From NCBI GenBank assembly GCA_900321145.1, contig ONVB01000009.1, positions 1-21,622 on the forward strand: a stretch of 21,622 nt of DNA. Direction: 5' to 3'. Shown here in pieces: positions 6,342 through 14,156 of the stretch (positions are counted from its first letter, which is position 1; each line of letters begins with the position of its first letter). The notes beneath the pieces are model-generated. The model was not told the DNA's origin. It saw nothing but the letters and a program-made list of their open reading frames with translations, and searched no databases. Both the position numbers and the translations under genes were made by a program. This stretch comes from an uncultured Eubacteriales bacterium (GTDB lineage Bacteria > Bacillota > Clostridia > Lachnospirales > Lachnospiraceae).

Positions 6342-7742
6342 CTACGATACTATATTGTTCATCCACACATTTTTCTTCAAAAGCACATATCCCACTATAC
6401 ATTTGATCCAGTCGAGCATATTCACTATGGCGAAGATCCATATGACATACAGGTCCGTGTACCTTGTCAGGAAGTAGGCTGCCGGTACGGATACCACCCA
6501 CATGAACACGCTGTCGAAGAGAAAGGTGATTATCGTGCGCCCGCCCGATCTGAGCGTAAAGTAGGCCGTGTGCAGGAAACCGTTCTGCGGCATGGCCAAG
6601 GCCTGCACCATGATAAAATGCGTTGCGATAAGCTTTGCTTCATCCGAGGTGTTATATATCTGCGGGAAGAGCCCCGAGGTCAGGAACATCACCGAAGCAA
6701 CGATCACCGAAGCAAAAACGGAGAATGCTATGATCTTGTTGTCCTCATCCTTTGCCTTCTTCATATCTCCCGCCCCGAGAAGCTGGCCGACTATTATCGC
6801 GACCGCATCTCCCATGGCGATAAAGACTATGTTGAATATATTATTTATGGTGTTCGCTATATTCTGCCCGGCTACCACACTTAAGCCGCGTGTCGAGTAG
6901 CTCTGCGTGAGCGATGCTATACCGAGCGACCAAAGCGTTTCATTTACCAGAAGCGGCGCGCCCGTCAGGAAGAACTTGACTGCCAGCTTAAGCGGGAGCT
7001 TTACCGAGCTCCAAAGCCCCTTTACAAAGGTGTGCACGGATGCATGAAGATGCGTCCATATCACAACGATGAGAACCTCCACATAACGCGATACAAGAGT
7101 GGCGATGGCGGCACCCCTTACACCGAGCTCGGGGAAACCGAGGTTTCCGTATATAAGAAGCCAGTTAAGCACAAGGTTTACAATCACCGCAACAACACCC
7201 GCCTTCATCGGAAGCATAGTCTCGCCGCATTCCCTCAGAGTGCTGCTGTACACCATCCCGACCATGATGGCAGGTATCGAAAAGAGTGTGATGCTCATAT
7301 AATCAAGGCCATATTTAAGCGTTAGCGCCAGGTCTCCGCCCTCGTTTTCTCCGTTCAGGTACATACCTATCAGATCACTTCCGAAGATAACCGCGATCAC
7401 GATCACCGCTACCGAAAGCACGGACATAAGCCAGAACTTATACCTCACCGTATATCTTATGCCCTCGTCATCCCTGATGCCGAAGTACTGAGCGGTAAAT
7501 ATACCGCCGCCGGCCGAGCTTCCGAACATACACAGAAAGTACACGAACATAAGCTGGTTCACTATAGCAACTCCGCTCATCGCCTCGGTACCGCACTGTC
7601 CCACCATTATATTGTCGAGAAGGCTCACGAAATTAGTGATGCCGTTTTGTACCATGATCGGCACCGCAACCTTCATAACCTTACCGTAAAAGGCCCTGTC
7701 CCCTATGAACTTTTCCTTGAAAGATTTTTTTGTTTTTTCCAT
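6342..7742 (-). CDS. MATE-family multidrug/cation antiporter
   Basis: This 466-residue protein is almost entirely hydrophobic, with the twelve-helix pattern of two MatE domains. The first helix region ALPI-like KVAVPIMVQNGITNFVSL and DNIMVGQCGTEAMSGVAI (about 43-60) are typical MATE signatures. The family exports drugs or metabolites in exchange for Na+ or H+; the substrate is not predictable. The ATG at 7742 gives the family's usual N-terminus (KEKFIGDRAFYGKVM), but there is no Shine-Dalgarno sequence, and the -10 box lies only ten bases upstream, so the mRNA may be almost leaderless. It is separated from the upstream regulator gene by a terminator, so it is probably its own transcription unit. 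Confidence 0.93.
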   Translation of the reverse strand: MEKTKKSFKEKFIGDRAFYGKVMKVAVPIMVQNGITNFVSLLDNIMVGQCGTEAMSGVAIVNQLMFVYFLCMFGSSAGGGIFTAQYFGIRDDEGIRYTVRYKFWLMSVLSVAVIVIAVIFGSDLIGMYLNGENEGGDLALTLKYGLDYMSITLFSIPAIMVGMVYSSTLRECGETMLPMKAGVVAVIVNLVLNWLLIYGNLGFPELGVRGAAIATLVSRYVEVLIVVIWTHLHASVHTFVKGLWSSVKLPLKLAVKFFLTGAPLLVNETLWSLGIASLTQSYSTRGLSVVAGQNIANTINNIFNIVFIAMGDAVAIIVGQLLGAGDMKKAKDEDNKIIAFSVFASVIVASVMFLTSGLFPQIYNTSDEAKLIATHFIMVQALAMPQNGFLHTAYFTLRSGGRTIITFLFDSVFMWVVSVPAAYFLTRYTDLYVIWIFAIVNMLDWIKCIVGYVLLKKNVWMNNIVS

Positions 7743-7752
7743 AATGCGGAGT

Positions 7753-7780
7753 ATTATACTATCTATATATTCTTTGTCAA
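7753..7780 (-). promoter_or_regulatory. Promoter of the MATE gene, very close to its start codon
   Basis: On the minus strand TTGACA (7775-7780) and TATAAT (7753-7758) are 16 bases apart. The expected transcription start is about 4-5 bases before the ATG at 7742. Confidence 0.8.
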
Positions 7781-7785
7781 GATGT

Positions 7786-7817
7786 AAAAAGGACGACCGT
7801 ACCTACAGCCGTCCTTT
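7786..7817 (-). terminator. Terminator after the YerC-like gene
   Basis: On the minus strand AAAGGACG pairs with CGTCCTTT (7810-7817 with 7788-7795) and is followed by TTTTTAC. It lies between the regulator stop codon and the MATE promoter. Confidence 0.75.
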
Positions 7818-7829
7818 AAGATTCTTATT

Positions 7830-8123
7830 CTATTGCTTGTCCTTCATCCTGTCGAGCACCATGCTGTAGCTGTCGTTGCCATAGTTTAACGAGCGGTTCA
7901 CGCGGCTTATGGTCGCGGTCGACGCCCCCGTCTTATCCGCCACCTCCAGGTAAGTATGATTTTCTTTAAGCATCCTCGCTACCTGAAAGCGCTGGGCTAT
8001 AGACAAGACCTCGTTCACAGTGCATATATCCTCGAAGAAGTTCATGCACTCTTCTACATTTTCAAGAGTCAGGATGGCGTTAAAAAGCTCCTCCACCGAC
8101 TCGGTGTGAATTGACTTTCCCAT
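7830..8123 (-). CDS. yerC: TrpR-like YerC/YecD-family transcriptional regulator
   Basis: The product is 97 residues, the usual length for the YerC/YecD subgroup of TrpR-like proteins. The diagnostic C-terminal half is present: FFEDICTVNEVLSIAQRFQV, then a helix-turn-helix with GASTATISRVNRSLNYGND (about residues 68-86), matching what I recall of Bacillus YerC almost position for position. The frame is open 27 codons further upstream into the amylase 3' end, but the family's N-terminus begins at MGKSIHTESVEELF and a GGGGA ribosome site lies just upstream. It starts 46 bases after the amylase stop, with no clear promoter between, so the two may be cotranscribed. Regulon unknown; family members bind DNA and need not respond to tryptophan. 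Confidence 0.9.
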   Translation of the reverse strand: MGKSIHTESVEELFNAILTLENVEECMNFFEDICTVNEVLSIAQRFQVARMLKENHTYLEVADKTGASTATISRVNRSLNYGNDSYSMVLDRMKDKQ

Positions 8124-8169
8124 TACTGTCCCCAATCTTTGATAGTACGAAGTAGGTATCACAAGCTCC

Positions 8170-9615
8170 CTACTTTCCGTTCTCCTTGTGTACCCATACG
8201 GCAACAGCGCCTCTGTTTACATAGAAGTCACCGTAGCCCCACTCGTCTATCTTGATATTGTACTTGGCGTTGCCCATGGCGTCCGCAAAATGACAGCCCG
8301 CAAACTTCTTGCCTATGTACATACGCTTGGTTCCGCCTGTTCCGTCGGAGATGACAACCGCAAGTCCCGAATCGGGGTGCTCCTCGTCGCCTTCACGGGT
8401 CCATCCTATGCAGTTCGGATCGTCAATGTAGTCATGCTGTAAGCCGTAAGCATTCTCACGCCTTAACTTCATGAGCTTGTCAAGCTCCTTCTTCTTGGAC
8501 TTGATCTTGGAAGAAGGTATGCCCTTATAATCACCGTAGAATATGCACGGATAACCGTCTCTTCTGAGAAGGACGAGCGCATAAGCCATAGGCTTGAACC
8601 AGTCGTCAACCCATGAGTCATACAGCTGTCCCGGCTGGCTCTCATGATTATCAACAAATGTAACGGCCTTCAGCGGATTTGCCGCAACCAAGGTTCCGTC
8701 AAATATCTTGCTTAAGTCATAGGCACCGTTTGCCTTGGAGCAGTTGTGAAGATTGAAATGAAGCGGCACGTCAAAGAGGCTTATCTCTCCGTCGCACGCC
8801 CTTATATAATCCTGAAGCTGGTTCACATCCCAGTGCCAGTAGTCGCCCACTGCAAAGAGCTCCTTGCCGGACTCTGCCTTCATAGCCTTCATCCAGTCAC
8901 GGAAGAAATACTTGTTAGCATGAAGCAGATCGTCTAAGCGGTAACCGTCCAAGTCACACTCTTTCGTGTACCATTTGGACCAGTTAGTGAACTCCTCCCT
9001 GACCTCGATATTGTCAAAATCAAGTCCTGCGGTCATCAGATAATCAAACTTATCCGCATCCTTATCGCTTGCTCCGCCCGACTGCTCCGACAACGCCTGC
9101 TTTGCCCTGTCCGTATCCCAGTCTATGCCTCCGAAATGTGTCCAGTTCCAGGTGAAGTCGGAGTACTTGCCCTTCCTTCCGGGGAAGGTAAACCTGGTCC
9201 ATGCACCTATCTTCTTGCCTTCGCCTACCATCTGGTTGCGCGACTTCTCGTTGAATTCTTCAGAGGTTACACTCTCGAAGCCGTCCGCACCCACACGATT
9301 GTTGAACACCATGTCGGCATATACATTTATTTCTTTTGCGTGAAGCGCCTTTATGGCAGCTATATACTCGGCTTTCTTGCCATACTTGGTAGCAACCGAA
9401 CCCTTCTGGTTGAACTCTCCCAAGTCGTAAGCGTCATATACATTGTAGCCGCTGTCATCTCCGCCGCCGGCGCCCTTGTATGCCGGCGGAAGCCAGACTG
9501 CAGTCACTCCCAGCGTCTTCAGCTTGGCGGCATCAGCCTTTACCGTATTCCACAGGCTGTGGTCGGCTTTGAGCTTCGACTCGAAATATTGCATCATAGT
9601 GCCGTTTATATCCAT
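8170..9615 (-). CDS. Cytosolic alpha-amylase-like protein (GH13_5) with altered catalytic residues
   Basis: This 481-residue protein aligns over its whole length with bacillus-type liquefying alpha-amylases and has no signal peptide, so it would act on internal glycogen or maltodextrins. Conserved regions: I DMVFNNRVG (101-109), II GYRLDDLLH (224-232) with nucleophile Asp228, III AVGDYW (255-260), IV FVDNHESQPGQ (320-330). The spacing D228-D258-E325 equals that of the known catalytic D231-E261-D328 of B. licheniformis amylase, so the general acid is Asp instead of Glu and the transition-state stabiliser is Glu instead of Asp. The usual region I His is Asn106. The calcium-site His232 is kept. 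The start follows GGAGGT with good spacing. Activity may be altered or lost. Confidence 0.9.
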   Translation of the reverse strand: MDINGTMMQYFESKLKADHSLWNTVKADAAKLKTLGVTAVWLPPAYKGAGGGDDSGYNVYDAYDLGEFNQKGSVATKYGKKAEYIAAIKALHAKEINVYADMVFNNRVGADGFESVTSEEFNEKSRNQMVGEGKKIGAWTRFTFPGRKGKYSDFTWNWTHFGGIDWDTDRAKQALSEQSGGASDKDADKFDYLMTAGLDFDNIEVREEFTNWSKWYTKECDLDGYRLDDLLHANKYFFRDWMKAMKAESGKELFAVGDYWHWDVNQLQDYIRACDGEISLFDVPLHFNLHNCSKANGAYDLSKIFDGTLVAANPLKAVTFVDNHESQPGQLYDSWVDDWFKPMAYALVLLRRDGYPCIFYGDYKGIPSSKIKSKKKELDKLMKLRRENAYGLQHDYIDDPNCIGWTREGDEEHPDSGLAVVISDGTGGTKRMYIGKKFAGCHFADAMGNAKYNIKIDEWGYGDFYVNRGAVAVWVHKENGK

Positions 9616-9654
9616 GATAAATGACCTCCGTATACAATAATCACTAACTACCCC

Positions 9655-9683
9655 ATTATATCAGATTTGTTTCTGCCGTTCAA
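9655..9683 (-). promoter_or_regulatory. Sigma-A promoter of the amylase (and probably yerC)
   Basis: On the minus strand TTGAAC (9678-9683) and TATAAT (9655-9660) are 17 bases apart, giving a leader of about 35 bases to the ATG at 9615. Confidence 0.8.
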
Positions 9684-9694
9684 CTGTATTTATT

Positions 9695-11728
9695 TTACTC
9701 GTGTACCTTGTCTCTTATCTCTGTAGTGATCTTCTCTACGAAGTCCGCAAGTGCCATGGAACCTAAGTCTCCGTCATCACCGCGACGGCGTACCGATACG
9801 GTGCCGTCAGCCTCCTCCTTCTCGCCCACGATGAGCATGTAAGGAAGCTTATCAAGTCTTGCCTCTCTTATTTTATAACCTATCTTCTCGGAGCGCGCAT
9901 CGATCTCGACCTTCACATCATGCTTTCTGAGTTCTTTCTTAACAGACTCCGCATAGTCCATATACTTATCGGAGATAGGAAGTATACGAACCTGCTCGGG
10001 CATAAGCCAGGTCGGGAGCGCACCGTTGTAGTGCTCTATAAGCCATGCGAGAGTTCTCTCGTAGCAGCCCATCGAAGTACGGTGGATGATATAAGGACGC
10101 TTCTTCTCTCCGTTTGCATCTATATAATACATATCGTAACGCTCGGAAAGGAACATATCGAGCTGAATGGTGATCATGGTATCTTCCTTACCATACACGT
10201 TCTTTGCCTGTATATCAAGCTTCGGGCCGTAGAAGGCAGCCTCGCCGTCCTCCTCTGTGTAGTCAAGGCCTATATCGTCAAGTATCTCACGCATTGCATC
10301 CTGTACATGATCCCAGTCCTCAGCGGTTCCGAGGTACTTGTCGGGGTTCTTCGGATCCCACTTACTCATTCTGTAGGTAACCTCGTTCTCAAGACCAAGA
10401 GTGGTCAGACAGTACTTGGCAAGTCTTACGCAGTTCTTGAACTCGTCTGCTATCTGCTCGGGAGTACAGATAAGATGTCCCTCGGATATGGTAAACTGTC
10501 TCACACGGGTAAGTCCGTGCATCTCGCCGGAGTCCTCATTTCTGAACAGGGTTGAGGTCTCACCCATCCTGTAAGGCAGGTCACGATAGCTGTGCTGTCT
10601 TGCCTTATATACAAAGTACTGGAACGGACAGGTCATCGGACGAAGAGCCATAACCTCCCTGCCGTCCTTATCGGCGTATACCTGCTCCTGTGCATTTTTC
10701 ATGGCTACCGCAGGATCTGAATAAAGCTTCTGATCCTCCTTTGCATCCTCGTCGCTCATAAGGTCGTCATTTAATACGAACATTCCGTCCTTGTAGTGGA
10801 ACCAGTGGTCGGAGAGCTTGTACAGGTTGGACTTGGCCATAAGTGGTGTACGGGTTCTCACATAACCCCACTCATAGTCCTCGAGATCCTCTATCCAGCG
10901 CTGAAGAGTCTGGATGATCTTCGTACCCTTGGGCATAAAGAGCGGAAGTCCCTGCCCTATGACATCAACGGTTGTGAAAAGATCCATATCCCTTCCGAGC
11001 TTGTTGTGGTCGCGAAGCTTCACAGTCTCAAGGAAAGCAAGTCTCTCGTCAAGGTCTGCCTTCTTGGTGTATGCGGTACCGTATATACGCGTAAGCGTCT
11101 CTCTGTTTGAATCGCCTCTCCAGTAAGCTGCCGATGAGGATGTAAGCTTGAAATGCTTAACCAGCTTTGTATTCATAAGGTGCGGGCCGGCGCAAAGGTC
11201 GGTGAAATCGCCCTGTGTATAGAAGCTTATCTGCGCATCCTCCGGAAGATCCTCGATAAGCTCAACCTTGAAGGGCTCATCCTTGTCCTTCATGAACTTT
11301 ATGGCCTCTTCGCGCGGGAGGGTGAAGCGTGTGATCTCGTCTCCCTCCTTGGTTATCTTCTTCATCTCCTCCTCTATCTTGTCGAGGTCCTCCCTCGAAA
11401 GCGAAGGCATATAGAAATCATAATAGAAACCATCGTCTATGGCGGGGCCTATGGTGCACTTTGCATCCGGGTAAAGGTGCTTGACCGCCTGAGCGAGCAC
11501 ATGGCTTGCGGTATGACGGAAGGCTTTCTTGCCCTCCTCCGAGTCAAAGGTCAGGATGTTAAGGCTCGCGTCCTTATCTATAACCGTTCTTAAGTCGCAA
11601 ACCTCGCCGTCTATCTCGGCCACACAGGCTGCCCTGGCTAAGCCCTCGCTTATGTCTCTTGCTATATCGTAGGCACTCATTGCCTGCGCGTATTCTTTTG
11701 TAGATCCGTCTTTCAGTGTGATGATCAT
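9695..11728 (-). CDS. thrS: Threonyl-tRNA synthetase
   Basis: This 677-residue protein is a full-length class II synthetase that charges tRNA-Thr. It has an N-terminal TGS domain (about 1-62), the editing domain with HTASH (72-76), the catalytic core with RPMTCPFQYF and motif 2 around the RDLPYRMGE segment, motif 3 with TSMGCYERTLAWLIEHY, and an anticodon-binding domain to the end. The start at 11728 (MIITLKDGSTKEY) follows AAAGGAG. The frame is open 20 codons further, but that extension would be translated from the T-box terminator, so it is not used. The gene is monocistronic as far as I can see and is controlled by the T-box leader upstream. Confidence 0.97.
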   Translation of the reverse strand: MIITLKDGSTKEYAQAMSAYDIARDISEGLARAACVAEIDGEVCDLRTVIDKDASLNILTFDSEEGKKAFRHTASHVLAQAVKHLYPDAKCTIGPAIDDGFYYDFYMPSLSREDLDKIEEEMKKITKEGDEITRFTLPREEAIKFMKDKDEPFKVELIEDLPEDAQISFYTQGDFTDLCAGPHLMNTKLVKHFKLTSSSAAYWRGDSNRETLTRIYGTAYTKKADLDERLAFLETVKLRDHNKLGRDMDLFTTVDVIGQGLPLFMPKGTKIIQTLQRWIEDLEDYEWGYVRTRTPLMAKSNLYKLSDHWFHYKDGMFVLNDDLMSDEDAKEDQKLYSDPAVAMKNAQEQVYADKDGREVMALRPMTCPFQYFVYKARQHSYRDLPYRMGETSTLFRNEDSGEMHGLTRVRQFTISEGHLICTPEQIADEFKNCVRLAKYCLTTLGLENEVTYRMSKWDPKNPDKYLGTAEDWDHVQDAMREILDDIGLDYTEEDGEAAFYGPKLDIQAKNVYGKEDTMITIQLDMFLSERYDMYYIDANGEKKRPYIIHRTSMGCYERTLAWLIEHYNGALPTWLMPEQVRILPISDKYMDYAESVKKELRKHDVKVEIDARSEKIGYKIREARLDKLPYMLIVGEKEEADGTVSVRRRGDDGDLGSMALADFVEKITTEIRDKVHE

Positions 11729-11756
11729 GTTGAAGCTCCTTTCTCTAACCGGAAAC

Positions 11757-12035
11757 AAAAAACGTCCCCGGCGTACTTTAATGTACACCGGGGACGATAT
11801 TATCGCGGTTCCACCCCGATTCCCGTGCTTTGACCAATCACTTAGACAATCTGTCTGATCCGGTCATCACTGCGGACTCTTCGTTCTGACTGTATCGTAG
11901 TCCTACGGCCGATTCATCACCGGCGGCTCCGAGGTGGTCTTCGGGTAACGGTGTCCTTGCCGCGCTCTCAGCTATAGCGCCGCTCTCTGTAAGGTCCTTC
12001 TTACCGTACTCTTCTCATCACAGCCACGTTTATAA
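11757..12035 (-). promoter_or_regulatory. T-box leader of thrS (threonine-tRNA riboswitch)
   Basis: On the minus strand the T-box GGGGTGGAACCGCG (about 11804-11817) precedes a terminator hairpin CGTCCCCGG (11788-11796 with 11763-11771) and a U-run at 11757-11762. Upstream is a long Stem I with an AGTA-containing bulge and a GAAGACCACCTCGGAG segment. A threonine ACC codon lies at 11936-11938 (and another at 11933-11935), the candidate specifier. Uncharged tRNA-Thr would bind both sites and favour readthrough into thrS. Confidence 0.92.
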
Positions 12036-12041
12036 TCTCGT

Positions 12042-12070
12042 ATTCTATTGCCGAAAACTTGTTTTGTCAA
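12042..12070 (-). promoter_or_regulatory. Sigma-A promoter of the thrS T-box leader
   Basis: On the minus strand TTGACA (12065-12070) and TAGAAT (12042-12047) are 17 bases apart, directly before the T-box leader. Confidence 0.85.
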
Positions 12071-12166
12071 GATATTCTTAGTTCTTTCTTTACTTTTTAT
12101 ATTTCGTATGATACATTTATCCAAACGCGCATATTTGCGTTCGAACAAATACGGGAGGTACAATAT

Positions 12167-12766
12167 ATGAATTGTCCAACATGCGGAGCACCTGCACCCG
12201 ATGGGATCGCATTCTGCTCATCTTGCGGAGCTCAGATTCCGCTTTCACAGCCCCAGCCTCAGCCACAGCAGACCTATAATGTCAACGATGCGCTGTTCGG
12301 CGGCGCTCAGGCGGGTGGTTACGGCACTCCTTACGGAGCACAGACATCACAGATTCAACCCGCAAAGAAAAACACAGGCAGCGTGGTAGCGGCCATAATC
12401 GCCATCGCTGTTATCGCCGCAGCAGTCCTCGCAGTCGGCTTCTTCGTTTTAGGCTGGAGGTACAACGGAACCTATGAGTTTACCAAGGCAGAGATGCTCG
12501 GGCAGACCTTATCCAAGTCAGATCTTGAAGCTTACAGCGGACAGAAAGTCGAGATGTCACTCAAGATATCCTTCGGAAAGGCTACTCTTAAAGCTGACTC
12601 CATAGGCTACACGGGTTCGGGAAGCGCCAGGGTAACCTTCAAGGGAGACAAGGTGACCTTCAAGGACGGCTCCGAGACCATGGAAGGCAAGTATATCTCT
12701 TCCGAAAAGATCATCACTCTTACGGAACCAAACAGCGGAGTTACACTATACTTCCAAAAGAAATAA
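12167..12766 (+). CDS. Zinc-ribbon single-pass membrane protein of unknown function
   Basis: The 199-residue product starts with a zinc ribbon (CPTCG and CSSCG, residues 3-21), a Gln/Pro-rich linker (about 26-60), one membrane segment (about 67-92) and an outside domain of about 105 residues with alternating beta-type sequence ending in TLYFQKK. The start follows GGGAGGT; the frame is open 36 codons upstream, but that stretch is promoter-like intergenic DNA without a ribosome site. A weak -10 TATGAT lies at 12107-12112. The gene diverges from the thrS leader. Its first 25 residues closely resemble those of the zinc-ribbon protein at 14947-15786. The outside domain is not one I recognise. Confidence 0.85.
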   Translation: MNCPTCGAPAPDGIAFCSSCGAQIPLSQPQPQPQQTYNVNDALFGGAQAGGYGTPYGAQTSQIQPAKKNTGSVVAAIIAIAVIAAAVLAVGFFVLGWRYNGTYEFTKAEMLGQTLSKSDLEAYSGQKVEMSLKISFGKATLKADSIGYTGSGSARVTFKGDKVTFKDGSETMEGKYISSEKIITLTEPNSGVTLYFQKK

Positions 12767-12774
12767 TCAGCATA

Positions 12775-12816
12775 AAAATGATGTCGCATCGGTTGATGAT
12801 GTGACATCATTTTTTG
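12775..12816 (+). terminator. Terminator after the zinc-ribbon gene
   Basis: AATGATGTC pairs with GACATCATT around a CATC/GATG inner stem, followed by TTTTTT. It lies about ten bases after the stop codon. Confidence 0.9.
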
Positions 12817-12831
12817 GCTTTTTATGCCGAA

Positions 12832-12868
12832 AAAAAGGCACAGTCGGTATTGCGGCTGCGCCCTTGAT
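12832..12868 (-). terminator. Probable terminator of the acyl carrier protein gene
   Basis: On the minus strand GGGCGCAG can pair with CTGTGCC (one G-T pair and a small bulge), followed by a run of seven T. It starts about 20 bases after the acp stop codon. Confidence 0.65.
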
Positions 12869-12887
12869 CATTGAGATATATCCGATA

Positions 12888-13121
12888 TTACTCGTCGATT
12901 CCGTTGTCCTTTAAATACTTGATAACATCCTCAACAGTAGCGATGTTAGCAACATCATCCGACGGGATCTCGCAATTATACTCTTCCTCTATAGCCATAA
13001 CAAGCTCATAAAGATCAAGTGAATCTGCGCCAAGATCGTCCTTAAATGAAGTACCAAGCTCGATGTCCTGTGCATCTACGCTGAGCTGCTCGGAAATAAT
13101 GTCTCTTAATTTTTCAAACAT
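12888..13121 (-). CDS. acpP: Acyl carrier protein
   Basis: The 77-residue acidic protein has the four-helix carrier fold pattern and the phosphopantetheine site GADSLDLYEL with Ser34. It carries growing acyl chains in fatty acid synthesis or related pathways. ATG is preceded by AAAGGAG with good spacing. It stands alone, flanked by its own promoter and terminator, rather than inside a fab cluster, so its exact partner enzymes cannot be inferred from context. The sequence is close to ordinary housekeeping ACP (DDLGADSLD), which favours the fatty acid role. Confidence 0.95.
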   Translation of the reverse strand: MFEKLRDIISEQLSVDAQDIELGTSFKDDLGADSLDLYELVMAIEEEYNCEIPSDDVANIATVEDVIKYLKDNGIDE

Positions 13122-13170
13122 GTTTTAATCTCCTTTTGTAAATTGTTATTTAGCAATTTTTAATGCAATC

Positions 13171-13199
13171 ACTATACAACAGTGTTCTATAACTGTCAA
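13171..13199 (-). promoter_or_regulatory. Sigma-A promoter of acpP
   Basis: On the minus strand TTGACA (13194-13199) and TATAGT (13171-13176) are 17 bases apart. It sits between the tyrA stop and acpP and gives a leader of about 40 bases. Confidence 0.85.
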
Positions 13200-13226
13200 G
13201 AATGTAAATATACTTTTTATAAGCGC

Positions 13227-14066
13227 CTAATTCACGCCATCGATGGCCGCCTTAGCATCCTTTCCGTCCTTCAAAAGTGCCTTCAGTCTGTCCGCATCGG
13301 AATCCGCTATCGCATCCCTGTATTCCTTCATGGAAGCGATGAAGCTGTCAAGCTCAAACAGCAGCGCCTCCCTGTTCTCGAGGAAAAGCTCGGTCCACAT
13401 GGTCTCGTTGAGCCATGCAACTCTGGTCAGATCCTTATAGCTTCCCGCCGAGAAACCATCATGGTTCTTTGCCGTCGGGCTCTTGACATATGCATTCGAC
13501 ACCACATGTGCCATCTGCGAAGTGAAGGCAATCATAGCGTCGTGCCTCTTGGCATCGCACACCGTGAACTTCCCGAACTTGAGCGGCTCAAGCAGCTTTT
13601 TCGCACGCTCCAGAAGCTCCGTATCATCAAGATCCTCGGGCACCAAAACCATCGAAGCACCCTGATACAGGTTTCTCGTGCTGTAGTCATAACCCGAGAA
13701 ATGTCTTCCCGCCATGGGGTGTCCGCCCAGAAATGTAAAGCCGAATTCCTTCGCCAGCTTGTAACACTCGCTGCACACAAGCCCCTTTATACCGCAGCAG
13801 TCTATGACAAGCGGCTTCTTCCCTATGTACGGGCCCATTCTCCTAATATACTCTATCGTTGCCTCGGGATAGAGCGCGACAAATATTATGTCGCAGCTTC
13901 CTATATTCTTCTCGTTAAGCTCATCGTCCACACACTTGTCCGATATAGCCTTATCTAAGGTCTCCCTGCTCCTGTTCCACGCAAGGCACTTATGCTCGTC
14001 ATACTCGCTGTACGCCTTCGCTATGGAGCCTCCTATCAGACCTAAGCCCACTATTCCTACAGTCAT
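13227..14066 (-). CDS. tyrA: Prephenate dehydrogenase
   Basis: The 279-residue protein oxidises prephenate to 4-hydroxyphenylpyruvate in tyrosine synthesis, in the cytoplasm. It opens with a Rossmann nucleotide-binding motif GLGLIGGS (residues 7-14), has the signature GGHPMAG (114-120, His116 being the conserved histidine of the family), and an all-helical C-terminal dimerisation domain with FTSQMAHVVSNAY near 177-190. There is no C-terminal ACT domain and no fused chorismate mutase. The ATG follows GAGGAG. It lies 90 bases downstream of a zinc-ribbon gene on the same strand and I see no clear promoter between, so cotranscription is possible; the neighbours are not aromatic pathway genes. Confidence 0.93.
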   Translation of the reverse strand: MTVGIVGLGLIGGSIAKAYSEYDEHKCLAWNRSRETLDKAISDKCVDDELNEKNIGSCDIIFVALYPEATIEYIRRMGPYIGKKPLVIDCCGIKGLVCSECYKLAKEFGFTFLGGHPMAGRHFSGYDYSTRNLYQGASMVLVPEDLDDTELLERAKKLLEPLKFGKFTVCDAKRHDAMIAFTSQMAHVVSNAYVKSPTAKNHDGFSAGSYKDLTRVAWLNETMWTELFLENREALLFELDSFIASMKEYRDAIADSDADRLKALLKDGKDAKAAIDGVN

Positions 14067-14156
14067 CTGTTTCTCCTCATCAGATCGGTACCGCCTGCCG
14101 GAACACTTGAAACATGCGCTCTTCGACCTGCGTTTGTACCGTTTATATACATTTCA

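Noticed and set aside
9920..10555. Long plus-strand ORF opposite thrS
   Set aside because: It is a shadow of the conserved synthetase frame with no ribosome site.
11729..11788. Longer N-terminus for threonyl-tRNA synthetase
   Set aside because: It would be translated from the T-box terminator hairpin; the ATG at 11728 follows AAAGGAG and gives the normal TGS start.
12075..12112. Promoter for the plus-strand zinc-ribbon gene
   Set aside because: Only a -10-like TATGAT at 12107-12112 is visible; no acceptable -35 box at 16-18 bases, so it is not listed as a feature.
13182..13958. Long plus-strand ORF opposite tyrA
   Set aside because: It is antisense to a clearly conserved prephenate dehydrogenase, has no ribosome site and no recognisable domain.
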